64,000 nt of DNA from NCBI GenBank assembly GCA_014526335.1, contig JACTAT010000247.1, positions 190,453 to 254,452 on the forward strand, written 5' to 3'. The DNA is from Chrysaora quinquecirrha (Eukaryota > Cnidaria > Scyphozoa > Semaeostomeae > Pelagiidae). A program made the position numbers and the translations under genes. Below, one piece after another: positions 1-14,664 of the stretch; position 1 is the first letter of the stretch; every line of letters starts with the position of its first letter. The notes below the pieces were generated by a model that saw only the letters and a program-made list of their open reading frames with translations, was not told the DNA's origin and made no database searches.

Positions 1-588
1 AATAAGAAAAAATGTCTTAATATGCGAATGAATTTCATTTTACAATTTATTATTCAAGCTAAACTACTTAGGACCTATTAGGCTAGTATTTTCACTGTAA
101 TTAATTGAATCATGGTGCTAGGATATTGTGGTAAAAACAAGAGAAGAATAAATAGCAACTTGTTTTCGTTTAAGTAGAACTAAAATTTCATTTTTTCATT
201 TGACCTTTCATATTAATTTATTTCATGTTTATTCCTATATCTACCTAGACTTATTACACGAGTCCAAATTATCGCAGCTACCATCTTAAGTTTTTGTTGT
301 CGAAAGAAAGCTGCTCAAACTAGGACTCGTGGCTTTTGCATGCAGCACTTAATTTGCTGCATTTTCACTGGTTTATTAATGTCCTCCCACTTTTATTGCG
401 ATGCGATTGTTTGTCAGATCAAAGGATATAATCATATCTTACCAATCAGCGACTCATCTAATAAGTCTAATATCTAATCATCTAATAAGTCTAATATCTA
501 ATCATCTAATAAGTCTAATATCTAATATCTAATAAGTCTAATTGTCTAATACATATCGCCTTTGACCATATCTTTTTGCTGTTGCTAG
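1..588. other. Intron or 5' flank of syntaxin-18, no exon recognised
   Basis: This stretch lies upstream of the first syntaxin-18 exon that I can recognise at 589, and probably belongs to an intron, because that exon starts in mid-codon behind a TAG acceptor. I saw no coding exon. The only structured element is a short tandem array near its 3' end. Confidence 0.5.
441..546. repeat. Short tandem repeat, about 27-bp unit
   Basis: About four imperfect tandem copies of a unit built from CATCTAATAAGTCTAATAT, the last ones truncated. It sits about 40 bp upstream of the acceptor of the syntaxin-18 exon at 589. No coding meaning is suggested. Confidence 0.85.
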
Positions 589-4095
<3,507 letters not shown>

Positions 4096-4467
4096 GAAAT
4101 CCTGAGGTGGCTACACGCTGCGACAAAAATGCTGCGACAGAAGTTCTGCGACAATCAACTTGCGTGATAAGAAGAATGGGTCCTAGAAAATTTCCAGGAA
4201 AAGGCGCGAAAACAATGCAATGTGTTGCGTCGCCAATTCAAAAAAACCGGCTACACGCTGCGACATTACTGGCGACAAGCAAAACATGTCGCGAAAAGTT
4301 CAACCAAAGCAATGTTCTGCGACCGTATTTCCTAAGGTCGCAGAACATTCTGTTCGAAAATCTATCCCTGGCTACACGTGCGACTCTTAGTTTTTCCGGT
4401 CGCGGCGACAATTTTTGAACATGTTCTGTCGCCATTTCAAGCAAAATGTCGCACGTGTAGCCGCGGC

Positions 4468-5393
4468 TCTGTGTATGAAGATAAAAATGAAAAACAACGA
4501 AATTACGCAATCTTTCACAATCCACACAGTATCTTTAATTAAAGAGCATATGCACCTCCTAAATAACTATAATTCAATGCTTATTATAAAGATATCGATA
4601 AATACATATTTCAAAGTGAATTTTTGATTCTACAAATTTACATTTTAAGTCTAATAAAGTCACAGTGATAAAATTGGCAAAGTCGATACTGAGCTATGCC
4701 TTCTATTTCAACTTATTTAGTTCTCTCGATATCAAAAGTTGATTAAATGATTCCAGATTATATATTACAAGAACGGGATTAAGAACAAGATAAACGTCTG
4801 TTAAAGATGATTTTTGTTTATCTTGTCTTCACGACCAAAAGTAACGCTCGATAAGGCCGGCAACCAAATGCTATCAAAAAGCACCGATATCTCTTCAACA
4901 CATTATCAGTTTTTTCACTCGTTAAGCACTTGGATTTTTTCTATTTTTACGAGCAGGACAGAAAATTTTGCAGGATCAAATACGCTTACGAACCGATGGA
5001 AAGAGAAAATGAACTTCTCAATTAGATTAGCTCTAGCCGAACGACCCAACTTTACATCTTAAATGGAAGGTAATAAAACTCAACACTGATTTGTTTAAAC
5101 ATTTTATCAAACATTTCTAAACAATTGTTAGGCCTAACTTCTCATTTTAGCTATTTGAGAGCTCTTTAGCTATCATTCTGACGAAACAATTTTAAATTTA
5201 GCATGATATTTGGTGAAATGTCGGGTTTTAAATGGTGCATTGTTTGATCTGGGGTTTAGACAAGGTTCATTTGGTTTTGACACATTTGTGTGCCAAAAAA
5301 ATAAATCGATTAAAACGACAGGTAAATCTAATGGTTCTTCGTTATCTAAAGTTACACAGTAACAAATCAAACTGCAAACACAAGTTTGTTATT
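4468..5393. other. Intergenic space between syntaxin-18 and the FGF gene
   Basis: Tail-to-tail interval between the two convergent genes. I looked for the missing syntaxin-18 membrane anchor here and did not find it. It contains the left copy (4795-4852) of a direct repeat whose partner lies at 5662-5719. Otherwise nothing recognised. Confidence 0.5.
4795..4852 (+). repeat. Direct repeat, left copy
   Basis: About 58 bp starting CGTCTGTTAAAGATGATTTT and ending TAACGCTCGA, repeated with one or two differences at 5662-5719. The pair brackets the last exon of the FGF gene. Confidence 0.8.
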
Positions 5394-8300
5394 TTAAGTT
5401 TTCACAGCTCTAATCCAGGGCGTTTTCTCTGAAAATAATGTCAAAAACTGCATACTTTTCTGAGATTTACCATTTGGTTTCGCTGCCTTTTTCAATCGAC
5501 CATTTTTCTTAACTGCAAGCATCCAACCATATTTAACATTTTGATATCTTGTCCAGCCATTTTTCTCGACAAATGCTTCGAATAGTGTGTCAGGTGCAGC
5601 GTACGTCTGAAATTTAAACTTTGTTATTATAATATGTAGTTGTAATCAAGGATTACAACTCCGTCTGTTAAAGATGATTTTTGTTTATCTTGTCTTCACT
5701 ACCAAAAGTAACGCTCGACTCCATCGTGTCAATAGCTCCGCCGTGTCGCATTGCGTTTGCATAAGATTGGAGCTAAATCAAGCGTTAGTTCGCCTCTTTG
5801 ATTCGACAAGTAGAAGGGAGAACGAATGGGTCGCTTGCGGCCGTTAAATCTCTGGAAGTGAGAGGCTTCAGCATCGCCGCATAATACCTAATATTGCAAC
5901 CTAAACAAAAAGCGCGTCTTTCACCAACTGTTGGGTCCTATAGCTCTTTTGCCGTTATTTTGAGGACAACTATATAATCCTACAAGCCATTTAATAACAG
6001 TAGGAAATATTTTGCAAAGATTTATAGCAGGCTAAAAGCCGGACGCAAACACTGCGAACATGTTGGCCAACATCGCCGCCGACAGGGTTTGCTATAGTTG
6101 TTGTCCAAGCAAACAACATGTCGTTAGCGAAGAAAGTTGGCCAACATTCTTGGCCAACAATTGTTGGCGGCGATGTTGGCCAACATGTTGGCACGGTTTG
6201 CGGCCAGCTTTAGCGAAGAAAATTGGGCAACATTTTAATCGATTTGAGTCAAATTATTGTGTTGGTACAGTTTGATTTGTCTTGCCAATAAGCTGCCACA
6301 ACATTTTTCAATTTCGGTCGTTATTTTGAAGACCTTGAAATAAGAATAGATTTAAGTTGGTGATTTGAGTTGGTCCACAGGTTTTTCTTAGTCGTTAAAC
6401 AAAAGAGCGAGCAATAAACAAACCGCTGCTTCTTTTCGGTCATGTTTGCAAGAGATCAATTGTGGATGAACGCAATAATCCAAAACAACTTTGATGTTGT
6501 GACAGGTTTTTTATTTGCTCGCATTTGATTGGCATGTTACAGTCATGTGCTCAATGAGAACAAAGGCAGGTGTCACAGACACGTCGGCGTCGGCTGTGAT
6601 GCATGTTTCCATTAAAACCTTCTGGTTGCAGAGGCGTCATAAGGACAGGGAAAGTTGAGCCAAATTCAACTTTTTATATCGGCGCCACCCCAAGCCACCG
6701 TAAGGAAGTGTCTCTATTAAAACTAAAGACATCGCAGCACTGTTTCAGCACTGGTACAACCGTGTCTCAGCACTGGCGCTGCCAGTTTTGGCTATATAGA
6801 GGCTAAATGATCTATTCGTTATTAAAATGAGTGTAATTTATACCTTACGATGCAACATGTTATCCTTACGGTTCAATTCTTATTTTTGTTTTTGTTTTGA
6901 AGCTAAATTTCACAAGTATGAAGTCATTAGATAAAGCAAGATCTATTGACTTAAGAAGAGCAAATCCTTTTATTATCTATGGCTCAGTAAATATTATAGG
7001 TTTATTTATTAATGCAATTATTAATGAACAAAGTGCAGCTACGAAACGGGTAAAATCACTGTCTAATAAACGATAAGAATTGGATTAGAAATTTAAATAT
7101 TCATCGAATCTTCTTAGACTAAAAAAAAAACAGTCAGATTTTAAGATAAAACTGTTGAGAAAGGCGACATCTCAAAAATAAAGCAAAACAATAATGTCAA
7201 AGACTGTTAGCATTTTTTCATCCTTGAAAAAGTCCACATGAGGAACATTTTTCTCTTAATATATTTGATATCCCTTCAATTGTTTTCCTTATTTCTTGGG
7301 CCTTATCGAGTTTTTGTAATGCTTAGACAAGGAAGGACACAAGTGCTACAATCCCTCACAAAATATATTGAGACTTTTAAAAATTGAATCGTTTTCTAGC
7401 ACTTTTTTACAAAACAACATCACTTTCAAATAAAAGAAAACTTGTTATAATGTCCCTCCCCCTCACAAAGCAATGTTGTTTTGAAATGCTGCCCACATTG
7501 ATGAAAATTACATCACCAACATTGCTTTGTTTGGGGGAGGGGATTCGAAATGATTCCAGTCTCACACTCTATATGAAGGATTGTAGGTTTCATTTATTTT
7601 TGACAACTTGAGTTTCTAAAGAAAGGAAATACATTTTTCCATCTTTTTTTATTAATTAATAGTTAGCGACTGCGTTCAGCTTTACAATAAATTCTAGATT
7701 AAAGCAATGAATGAAGTTTCACCTACCTGGGTATATGGTTTTCCATTTTTGTTTACAGCTAAATATTTCTTTGCATTTAGCTTTTTGAATCTTCTGTAAC
7801 GTATGCCAAATATTTGTATTTCAAGTTGAGCTGACATAGATAGAAATTAAATAACTTTTAGGTTTTGTCAATTCCAAAGAAGAAGAAAATTTAAAGAAAG
7901 GAGGCTTTTGAGAGCTCAGGGCGTAGTAAGTTTTTAAACGAGTATTGGTTGTTAAGACTAGAAAACCAAATTTTGAATTCCTTTATTTTTGCTGTTTGCA
8001 AGATAATACATCGTTTATCTGGGGTACAATGTGCTCTGTACATAGTCCTGTGATCTATAAAAATGCTTTCATGTAGCTAAAGTGAAAGTAAATTCACCAA
8101 TAACGATCACTGTTCTACGCGGGCTAAGATATGGGTTCTAAGAGACTTATAACCAAATAGGACCACGTATGAAGTATAGTGTATCTGGCTTTAGTGTAAA
8201 GGGAGAGGGTCAAAAACTGTCTTTGCCTTCGCCCTCGAGATTTGACAGATCAACAGACCAGTTTACAATGGATGTATATATTTACTTTTAGTAAATAAAG

Positions 8301-11300
8301 AAAACTGATTCTGTAGTCTTGATACTAAGCTGGCATTTTCCTATCTGGAAGTTATCAAGACAACTTACTACACATTAGGTTGGGCGTCGTTTGCCTTCCA
8401 GCAAACCTCCCGGTCTCGATACGAAAATTGAGATATGATAAAAAATTTTGTGTTGTTATCCAACACTAATCGAGAGTTTTACAGCAGCAAAACACTTATT
8501 TTATGTGCGAAGGATGAGCACATTATGTGGGGATGCGATGTCACGGATCCAGGTATAGAGATTGGCATCATCATCATCATAATTTAAGAGAGAGAGACCT
8601 AAGACGCTCTTTTTTTGCCAAAATGTAACAATAGATTAACTTTGAAGTCGCCGTAAGTGTCGGCATTAATGATATCATTAGCAAAAAGCAATTAATTTAC
8701 AATAAACATCAATTAGCAGCTTTTTCTACTGTGGCGAACTGGTCTAAACCACCGCTTTCTTAAACTAGAGGTCTGGAGTTCGATCCCCGTTTCACGGTAC
8801 TCTCAATATTTTTTATGATCGTTTGGTTTTCATTTTCACGTTTTCATACTCGAATCATTGATCGTTACAACTCTATCCGTTTATGTCCTTCAATAAAGTT
8901 TTTCATTTTTTAGTCTTCAATTTCAATAGTTTCGTTTACTTTTATATGCTTTCGCGGTCCGTAGGTGCATAAAAGCAAATGAGTACCATGAAAAGAATAC
9001 ATATGGATCATATTAGTATTTATTTACTGGAGATCTGTCCCTCAAATTTCAATAGAAATTTTTCAGGCTGATACAGTTATGACTATGGTATACTATTTTT
9101 AATACATTGATTATGATTGAGCGAAAATCACGGCTGGGCGTAATTTACATGGACTGCACGTGAAAGTCGACATAAACATGTTTTCGAATGGCAATCAACT
9201 GTTAAAATAGCTATTAGTGGTGATTACTCATTGACAATTAGGTCGGGAGATAGATTCTTTGTTTTGTTTATCGAGTTGATGCAAGTTTATGCCAGAATTT
9301 CTATTACGCCACAAGCTCTCTCCGTTCTCTTTTTTGAAAATGACACAAAATCTTATAACTATATATGCAAATTTGGGAATCGAGAACGGCCCATTGCTGT
9401 CCAGAATTGAAGGTGAAAGTGCTCGCGAGATTCGAGTGAACGAAATTACGATCAGCAACACCACCAAAATCATCATTATCATAATCATTGACATCATCAC
9501 TGTCAGATTCAGCATGTTATTATCATTATCGTTGTCGTTATTGTCATGGTCATGATCATTGTGATAATCATGGTCATCATCATCATCATCATCGTCATGG
9601 TCATGATCATTGTGATAATCATGGTCCTCATCATCATCATCATCGTCATGGTCATGATCATTGTGATCATTGTGATAATCATGGTCATCAACATCAAGAT
9701 CATCGCCATGGTCATGATCATTGTGATAATCATGGTTATCTTCATCATCATCATCGTCATGGTCATGATCATTGTGATAGTCATGGTCATCATCATCATC
9801 ATCATCGTCATGGTCATGATCATTGTGATCATTGTGATAATCATGGTCATCAATCGTCATCATCATTGTGATCATCGTCATCAACATCAACATCATCGTC
9901 ATGGTCATGATCATTGTGATAATCATGGTTATCTTCATCATCATCATCGTCATGGTCATGATCATTGTGATAATCATGGTCATCATCATCATCATCATCG
10001 TCATGGTCATGATCATTGTGATCATTGTGATAATCATGGTCATCAACATCAACATCATCGTCATGGTCATGATCATTGTGATAATCATGGTTATCTTTTG
10101 AAAATGACACAAAATCTTATAACTATATATGCAAATTTGGGAATCGAGAACGGCCCATTGCTGTCCAGAATTGAAGGTGAAAGTGCTCGCGAGATTCGAG
10201 TGGACGAAATTACGATCAGCAACACCACCAAAATCATCATTATCATAATCATTGACATCATCACTGTCAGATTCAGCATGCTATTATCATTATCGTTGTC
10301 GTTATTGTCATGGTCATGATCATTGTGATAATCATGGTCATCATCATCATCATCATCGTCATGCTCATGATCATTGTGATAATCATGGTCCTCATCATCA
10401 TCATCATCGTCATGGTCATGATCATTGTGATCATTGTGATAATCATGGTCATCATCATCATCGTCATGCTCATGATCATTGTGATAATCATGGTCCTCAT
10501 CATCATCATCATCGTCATGGTCATGATCATTGTGATCATTGTGATAATCATGGTCATCAACATCATCGTCATGGTCATGATCATTGTGATAATCATGGTT
10601 ATCATCATCATCACCATCGTCATGGTCATGATCATTGTGATAATCATGGTTATCATCATCATCATCATCGTCATTGGTCATGTCATCATCATCATCATCA
10701 TCGTCATCATGATTATTGTGATAATCATGATAATCATGATCATAATCAGTTTTGCTACAGCTGTTGCACTGCTGGACATGGATTCATTTGTGAAATCATT
10801 GTTTCATTGTTGCAAATTCTTGCAAACACTCTTTGGTAAGCGTTGTACCGCCATCCTTCGCACATTGCGACAGCATGAATCGGAAGCTCCGAAGTGTTTT
10901 CAGCCGAGAAACATCTTGCCAAAACTTTACAAATCATTTCGATGAACAAGAGTATTACCTAATCAAGTTGATTTTCTTCTCTCTCGGACTAAAGGAACCC
11001 TAATGTATGGAGAGACCGCTAAAAACTTATTTCCTGTGTATACTGCTGAGCATTTGCAGTGTAAATCTAAGAGACGAATCAAGGCATCGAGTTAAAGGAG
11101 GAAAACGCTACACTAAACTTAACTTCTTTGGAAACAGCGAAAGTTTCGTCCATATTTCTAATAAGAGTGGAGGTTTTGAAATAAACCCGAACTGCATGCT
11201 TTCGAATAAACCAACAAAGATGTCGTCATTGCTGGTCGCAGAGGAATACCCATTTCAACCCCTTCCCGTTAAATTTCATAAAAAAATTGGTAGGATCGAG

Positions 11301-13176
11301 GTCAAGGTTTTGAATAACATAAGCAAACAAAAAGGAATCCAAAATACACTCTTTTTTTATAAGAACAATTTTATAAGAACACGAGCCTGGAATTTGCCCA
11401 TATTTTAAGAACAAATTAAGAACAAGCTGAGGCTGGCCTTTTCAAAAGCCCTAAGAATATCAGCTAAATATGTAATTAAGACAGACTGAACGTAAAAAGC
11501 AAGCAAACAAAGAAATAGACAAGAATGCTGCATTTTCGCACAACCCCACTACCACCCTAGGCATTTATTGAAAAATATAGCTTTCTTAGTAACCAAGGAA
11601 TTAAGAACAGACTAAGAATATTTCAGTCTCAAAAATGGCAAAATTTTAAGAACAGCCAGCCTCGATCAAAATTTCCTGGTTCTTATTAAAAAAAGAGTGT
11701 AAACAAAAATTCTGAAAGACATCATTCATTCTTGCTGATGTTGAGCAGAACAGACCACACACTTTTATTTTTATAAGGAACCTTAACTCTGAGTTGAGGT
11801 TGGAGTTCCTTAATTTTTCAACAAAATGAGGCTGAAGTTCCTTATATTGTTCCTTGTCGTGAGATATGTTTGAATAGTAATTTTTACAGCAAATTCATAT
11901 AAACTTGCTTCATTTTCTAATTTTACAGTAAATATAAATAGAGTTTTTTTTGGAAGAGCAATGGGAAATACATTGTTATTCAACTATTTTTTGTACAAAT
12001 CGTCTCGTTCTTGAAAAAAAATATTCTTAGTTTTTCATCTGAGCCTCGGCAGTTCCTTAAAGTTCCTTAATTTTTTGGGAATTTTCAGCCTCGAGTTCCT
12101 TATAAAGGTGTTCCTTATAAAAAAAAAACGTGTATAAAATGGGAGTGCATAGCTAATGGCTACATAGGACCTTTTTGTAGAAGTACTTAAAATAGCCCTA
12201 GCAACTATTCACAATTATAGGAAAATACCAATTTTATTGACCACAGCCCAAGTGCAAAGTGGCTTTTACGCAATCATTGAAAGATTAGTGAAACGCAATA
12301 AGCATTTATTGATATAGCCTACCAATATTATCCAAACCCACGCAAGGAAAGATAACGCAATAAACGAAACAAAGTCTCTGTAGTTTGCAAGTTTTCCAAG
12401 TGCAACACAAGTGAGTCATCTCGCAGAAAACAGTTGTTAACGTTTTTCTGTCATATTAGAATGCAGTGTCAGTTTATTAATCAACCTTCATGAGCTTCTT
12501 TTTCCAAGTAACATATGAAAAATAAGTGCGGTGTGACTTTTGAAAATAAGGTCATGATATGAAAGGAAATACCCAGTAAAAACAACTGAAAAAATCTGCA
12601 TCTGGTTTGGTTAGGAAAGTAGATTAGTAATATGTGTGTGGACTGTGGTTCGGCTGGTTCGTGTAGTAGTTTTTTGTATTTACAGACTGCATTTTAAGAA
12701 ATGAAGATCATGATATCGCTTCACTTTGACTGAATAGTCATACCTAGATATGAAAATAAAAATAAACAATATGGCTATCTAAATTGATACATGTTTTATG
12801 GTGATATTCTTGAAAATGTGTTGTTGTATTACTGTAGGTAATTATTATGATGAAAAGAAAAATTAGCCTTTTAAAGTTAGAGTTAGTGAAACTTACTGTC
12901 TTTAGATTTTCCATTTGATGTTCCTCTCATCCTACCGGTTGGTAGGATTTCCAAAAACATTCCTGTTCTTGAATACAAACTGATTTTTCTTGTGTTGGAA
13001 GCCGCAGCATATTTGTTTCCAAAAGCATCGAGTTTGCCTGAATATTCTGACTTGAAATGTTCATCTTTCAAACTCTTGTTGCTGATTTTCCAACTAGAAC
13101 TTCTTTTCTCTTGGCAATATTGCAGTCTTACAAAAGCAAAACTCAAAATAAAAACAAGAAAACCTCGATTCATCAT
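5394..13176 (-). CDS. Secreted fibroblast growth factor (FGF)
   Basis: Complete three-exon gene, 198 residues. Exons on the - strand: 13176-12897, 7830-7727, 5606-5394. Phases fit: exon 1 ends with one base, exon 2 is exactly 104 bp (the typical FGF middle-exon length), exon 3 starts in phase 0. Residues 1-22 form a signal peptide (MMNRGFLVFILSFAF). The beta-trefoil begins near residue 62 with SLYSRTGMFLEILPTGR, the usual FGF first strands. Exon 2 gives KKYLAVNKNGKPY, the FGF 'fLaMnk.G.ly' strand. Exon 3 gives MLAVKKNGRLKKAA and QKSMQFLTLF, matching the basic heparin-binding loop and final strand ('GqKA..FLp'). FGFs bind FGF receptors and heparan sulfate outside the cell. The subfamily cannot be assigned by eye. 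Start chosen at the first ATG before the signal peptide; a second Met follows directly. The gene faces syntaxin-18 tail to tail. Confidence 0.88.
5662..5719 (+). repeat. Direct repeat, right copy
   Basis: Second copy of the segment at 4795-4852, in the same orientation, lying in FGF intron 2 just upstream (on the - strand) of the last exon. Confidence 0.8.
6036..6215. repeat. Foldback element, TGTTGGCCAACAT arms
   Basis: In FGF intron 2. Strong inverted repeat: CATGTTGGCCAACATCGCCG (from 6059) pairs with CGGCGATGTTGGCCAACATG (to about 6188). Outer sequence GCCGGACGCAAAC is also mirrored by GTTTGCGGCCAGC. A MITE-like hairpin with no coding capacity. Confidence 0.75.
7454..7542. repeat. Hairpin with C-rich/G-rich arms
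   Basis: In FGF intron 2, 104 bp upstream in coordinate terms of exon 2 (7727) being further away by about 185 bp. Left arm CTCCCCCTCACAAAGCAATG (7457-7476) pairs with CATTGCTTTGTTTGGGGGAG (7519-7538). Loop about 40 bp. Function unknown. Confidence 0.65.
8728..8800 (+). repeat. tRNA-like sequence (SINE head or tRNA relic)
   Basis: In FGF intron 1. It has an A-box-like TGGCGAACTGGTCTAA, a B-box GAGTTCGATCCCC, and ends ACTGTG/CACGGT that could pair as an acceptor stem. The anticodon arm is not convincing, so I call it tRNA-like rather than a tRNA gene. Confidence 0.45.
9465..10755. repeat. His/Asp-periodic minisatellite with 764-bp higher-order repeat
   Basis: In FGF intron 1. Blocks of TCATGGTCATGATCATTG and TGATAATCATGG alternate with runs of CATCATCAT. 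The unit length is a multiple of three, so both strands stay open: one + frame reads as HGHDHCDNHGHHHHHHR repeats and one - frame as DHDYHNDHDHDDDD repeats. A non-repeat block (GAAAATGACACAAAATC onward, about 220 bp) occurs twice, at 9336 and 10100, so the array is two 764-bp higher-order units. No independent start, promoter or splice context supports translation; I treat it as non-coding. Confidence 0.9.
11007..11408 (+). CDS. Orphan ORF with signal-peptide-like start, doubtful
   Basis: A 133-codon open frame on the strand opposite to FGF, inside FGF intron 1. It starts MERPLKTYFLCILLSICS, which looks like a cleavable signal peptide, followed by a polar stretch with KLNFFGNSESFVHI. The last 20 or so codons are contributed by the MITE that starts at 11346. 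I do not recognise a family. A weak resemblance to the first strands of an FGF can be imagined but no matching later exons were seen. Probably fortuitous. Confidence 0.15.
   Translation: MERPLKTYFLCILLSICSVNLRDESRHRVKGGKRYTKLNFFGNSESFVHISNKSGGFEINPNCMLSNKPTKMSSLLVAEEYPFQPLPVKFHKKIGRIEVKVLNNISKQKGIQNTLFFYKNNFIRTRAWNLPIF
11346..11700. mobile_element. MITE family 1 (TA target, TIR ending ATAAGAAC)
   Basis: Terminal inverted repeats CACTCTTTTTTTATAAGAAC (from 11347) and GTTCTTATTAAAAAAAGAGTG (to 11699) are flanked by TA on both sides, as in Tc1/mariner-type insertions. The body contains many AAGAAC words. No coding capacity. Degenerate relatives lie at 16418 and 19080-19165. Confidence 0.85.
11757..12132. 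mobile_element. MITE family 2 (TIR ending ATAAGGAAC)
   Basis: Starts about 57 bp after MITE family 1. Left end CACTTTTATTTTTATAAGGAAC, right end GTTCCTTATAAAAAAAAAACGTG followed by TA. The left end is worn. The body is dense in GTTCCTTA words. Better-preserved copy at 47867-48234. Confidence 0.75.
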
Positions 13177-14344
13177 TACGTGTGCGTGCCAATCCTCTTA
13201 AAAACTTGCCTGTGTGGATAGTAGGCGGGCAAAATCATCGACGACTTGAATATTAGGATTTTATTCTCACCAAACATTTATATCCGAATGTTTATATCCT
13301 AGACAAGATCATATTCATCAACGGGGGTAGTGGCAGGTAGGAAATCCATTTTTAGTTATAAAAAATTTCTTCTACATTTGTACAAAACATTAGGCTCTTA
13401 CCACATTTGAATGACGAAACATGATTTTCTAAACAAAGAACAAAATTCAAATGTTACCAAATTCTGTTTGGCAATGAAATTGCTTTCAGTTTATGAAATG
13501 AAATATTATTTTCGATCTAGAATAACCTTCCTTATTTTGGCTTGCTTGTGTTCATTTGAGAAAGAACTTGATCGCAGTCACATGACTTTTTTTGCCATTG
13601 TATAGCTCTTTTGTAGCCATAGAGGTCATCGCATATAGAATGTTTTTCTGGAACGGTAAGATGTTTTGGTCTTATTTCGATAAACTTTTCAAACGCAATC
13701 TATAAAGCGCTGAAAGAATTCGTATCGAATTCGTATCATGCAAGCTACGAGAGTTACATTCTTGTTAATAGTTTGAGACCATACAGAACGCAAGTTTAAG
13801 TTTAGGAATGAATCTTTTTTATGAAAAAGGTTCTGAAATTGCATCATGTTTTCCCTGAGCTATAATAAACGAGACTCAACGTCCCGGCAAGGTGGGAAAA
13901 GGGCAGGAGGGCTGGTCAAATTTAAACGATTTATCTATGATCAATTTGAAATCTATCTATGATCTCTACAAGACACGACGACATTTTATTTTCTCAAATC
14001 ACGCAGTTCCTTTACTGTAACTATCAAAAATATCTTCGGCTGAAAATATTGTAGGAATCTACTCAACTGACGAGACCTCCGAGACTCGAAACCATGTCTT
14101 AGACTCAAACGCGACACATCACTTTCAAAGAAGGTTTTTTAACCTGGTGGTATGGCGGATTGGTCAATGCGCTTGTCTCCACAAGTTATATGTATATAGC
14201 TTATAGCTATATGTAATTGTATGTCTATAGTGATGTAGATTCGAATCTCGTTGGGACCACTTTCAACAAGCCTTAAGTCAACTTGGCAGGCGTTTTGAAG
14301 CCGGGCATATTTTAACAGTGGGCCCTTGTTCTGGCCCAATAATA
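13177..14344. other. 5' flank of the FGF gene, no gene recognised
   Basis: Should contain the FGF promoter, but I cannot point to a clear TATA box or initiator. A tRNA-like segment lies at about 14140-14260. No exon was recognised. Confidence 0.5.
14140..14262 (+). repeat. tRNA-like / SINE-like segment
   Basis: A-box-like TGGCGGATTGGTCAATGCG and B-box-like GATTCGAATCTCG are separated by an AT-rich insert with TATAGCTATATG repeats. The spacing is too long for a normal tRNA. A SINE head or tRNA relic is most likely. Confidence 0.4.
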
Positions 14345-14664
14345 CATGCAGTTTTTTTTTATAAGCAACCGCTTATAAGCAACCAAGATGTAAAAGACCA
14401 TAAACTTTAAGCAACCTATAGTACCACAGGAAAAGCACGGACATGTTGGCAGTCGAATGACTAGCGTTATATTGCATAAAAAGCTATAGGATAATTCCAA
14501 ATGTTGCTGTTTTTCTAGCCTCTTTACTATTCTTAGGGCAAAATATACACCCAATTAAGCAACTAAAAAGCACCTTTTGCTACTAAAAGGTGGCCATAAG
14601 AGATTCAAAAATAAGCAACTTTAGGAACTAGACCCGAGCGAAGTTGCTTGTAAAAAAATGCGTG
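14345..14664. mobile_element. MITE family 3 (TA target, TIR ending ATAAGCAAC)
   Basis: Left terminus CATGCAGTTTTTTTTTATAA followed by GCAAC; right terminus GTTGCTTGTAAAAAAATGCGTG. Both sides are flanked by TA. The 320-bp body repeats AAGCAAC several times. Its terminal layout is the same as MITE families 1 and 2, with one base changed in the core word. Confidence 0.8.

Noticed and set aside
441..546. CRISPR-like array
   Set aside because: A simple contiguous tandem repeat without spacers in animal DNA.
4107..4525. Open frames of 95-103 codons on both strands
   Set aside because: They lie within the TIR element with CACGTGCGAC repeats and result from its inverted structure.
8728..8800. Functional tRNA gene
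   Set aside because: Possible acceptor stem and good B box, but no convincing anticodon arm; kept only as tRNA-like.
9228..10112. Long open frames (up to 294 codons) on both strands over the minisatellite
   Set aside because: They arise because the repeat unit is a multiple of three and lacks stops. No splice, promoter or conservation evidence supports translation, and the array sits in an FGF intron.
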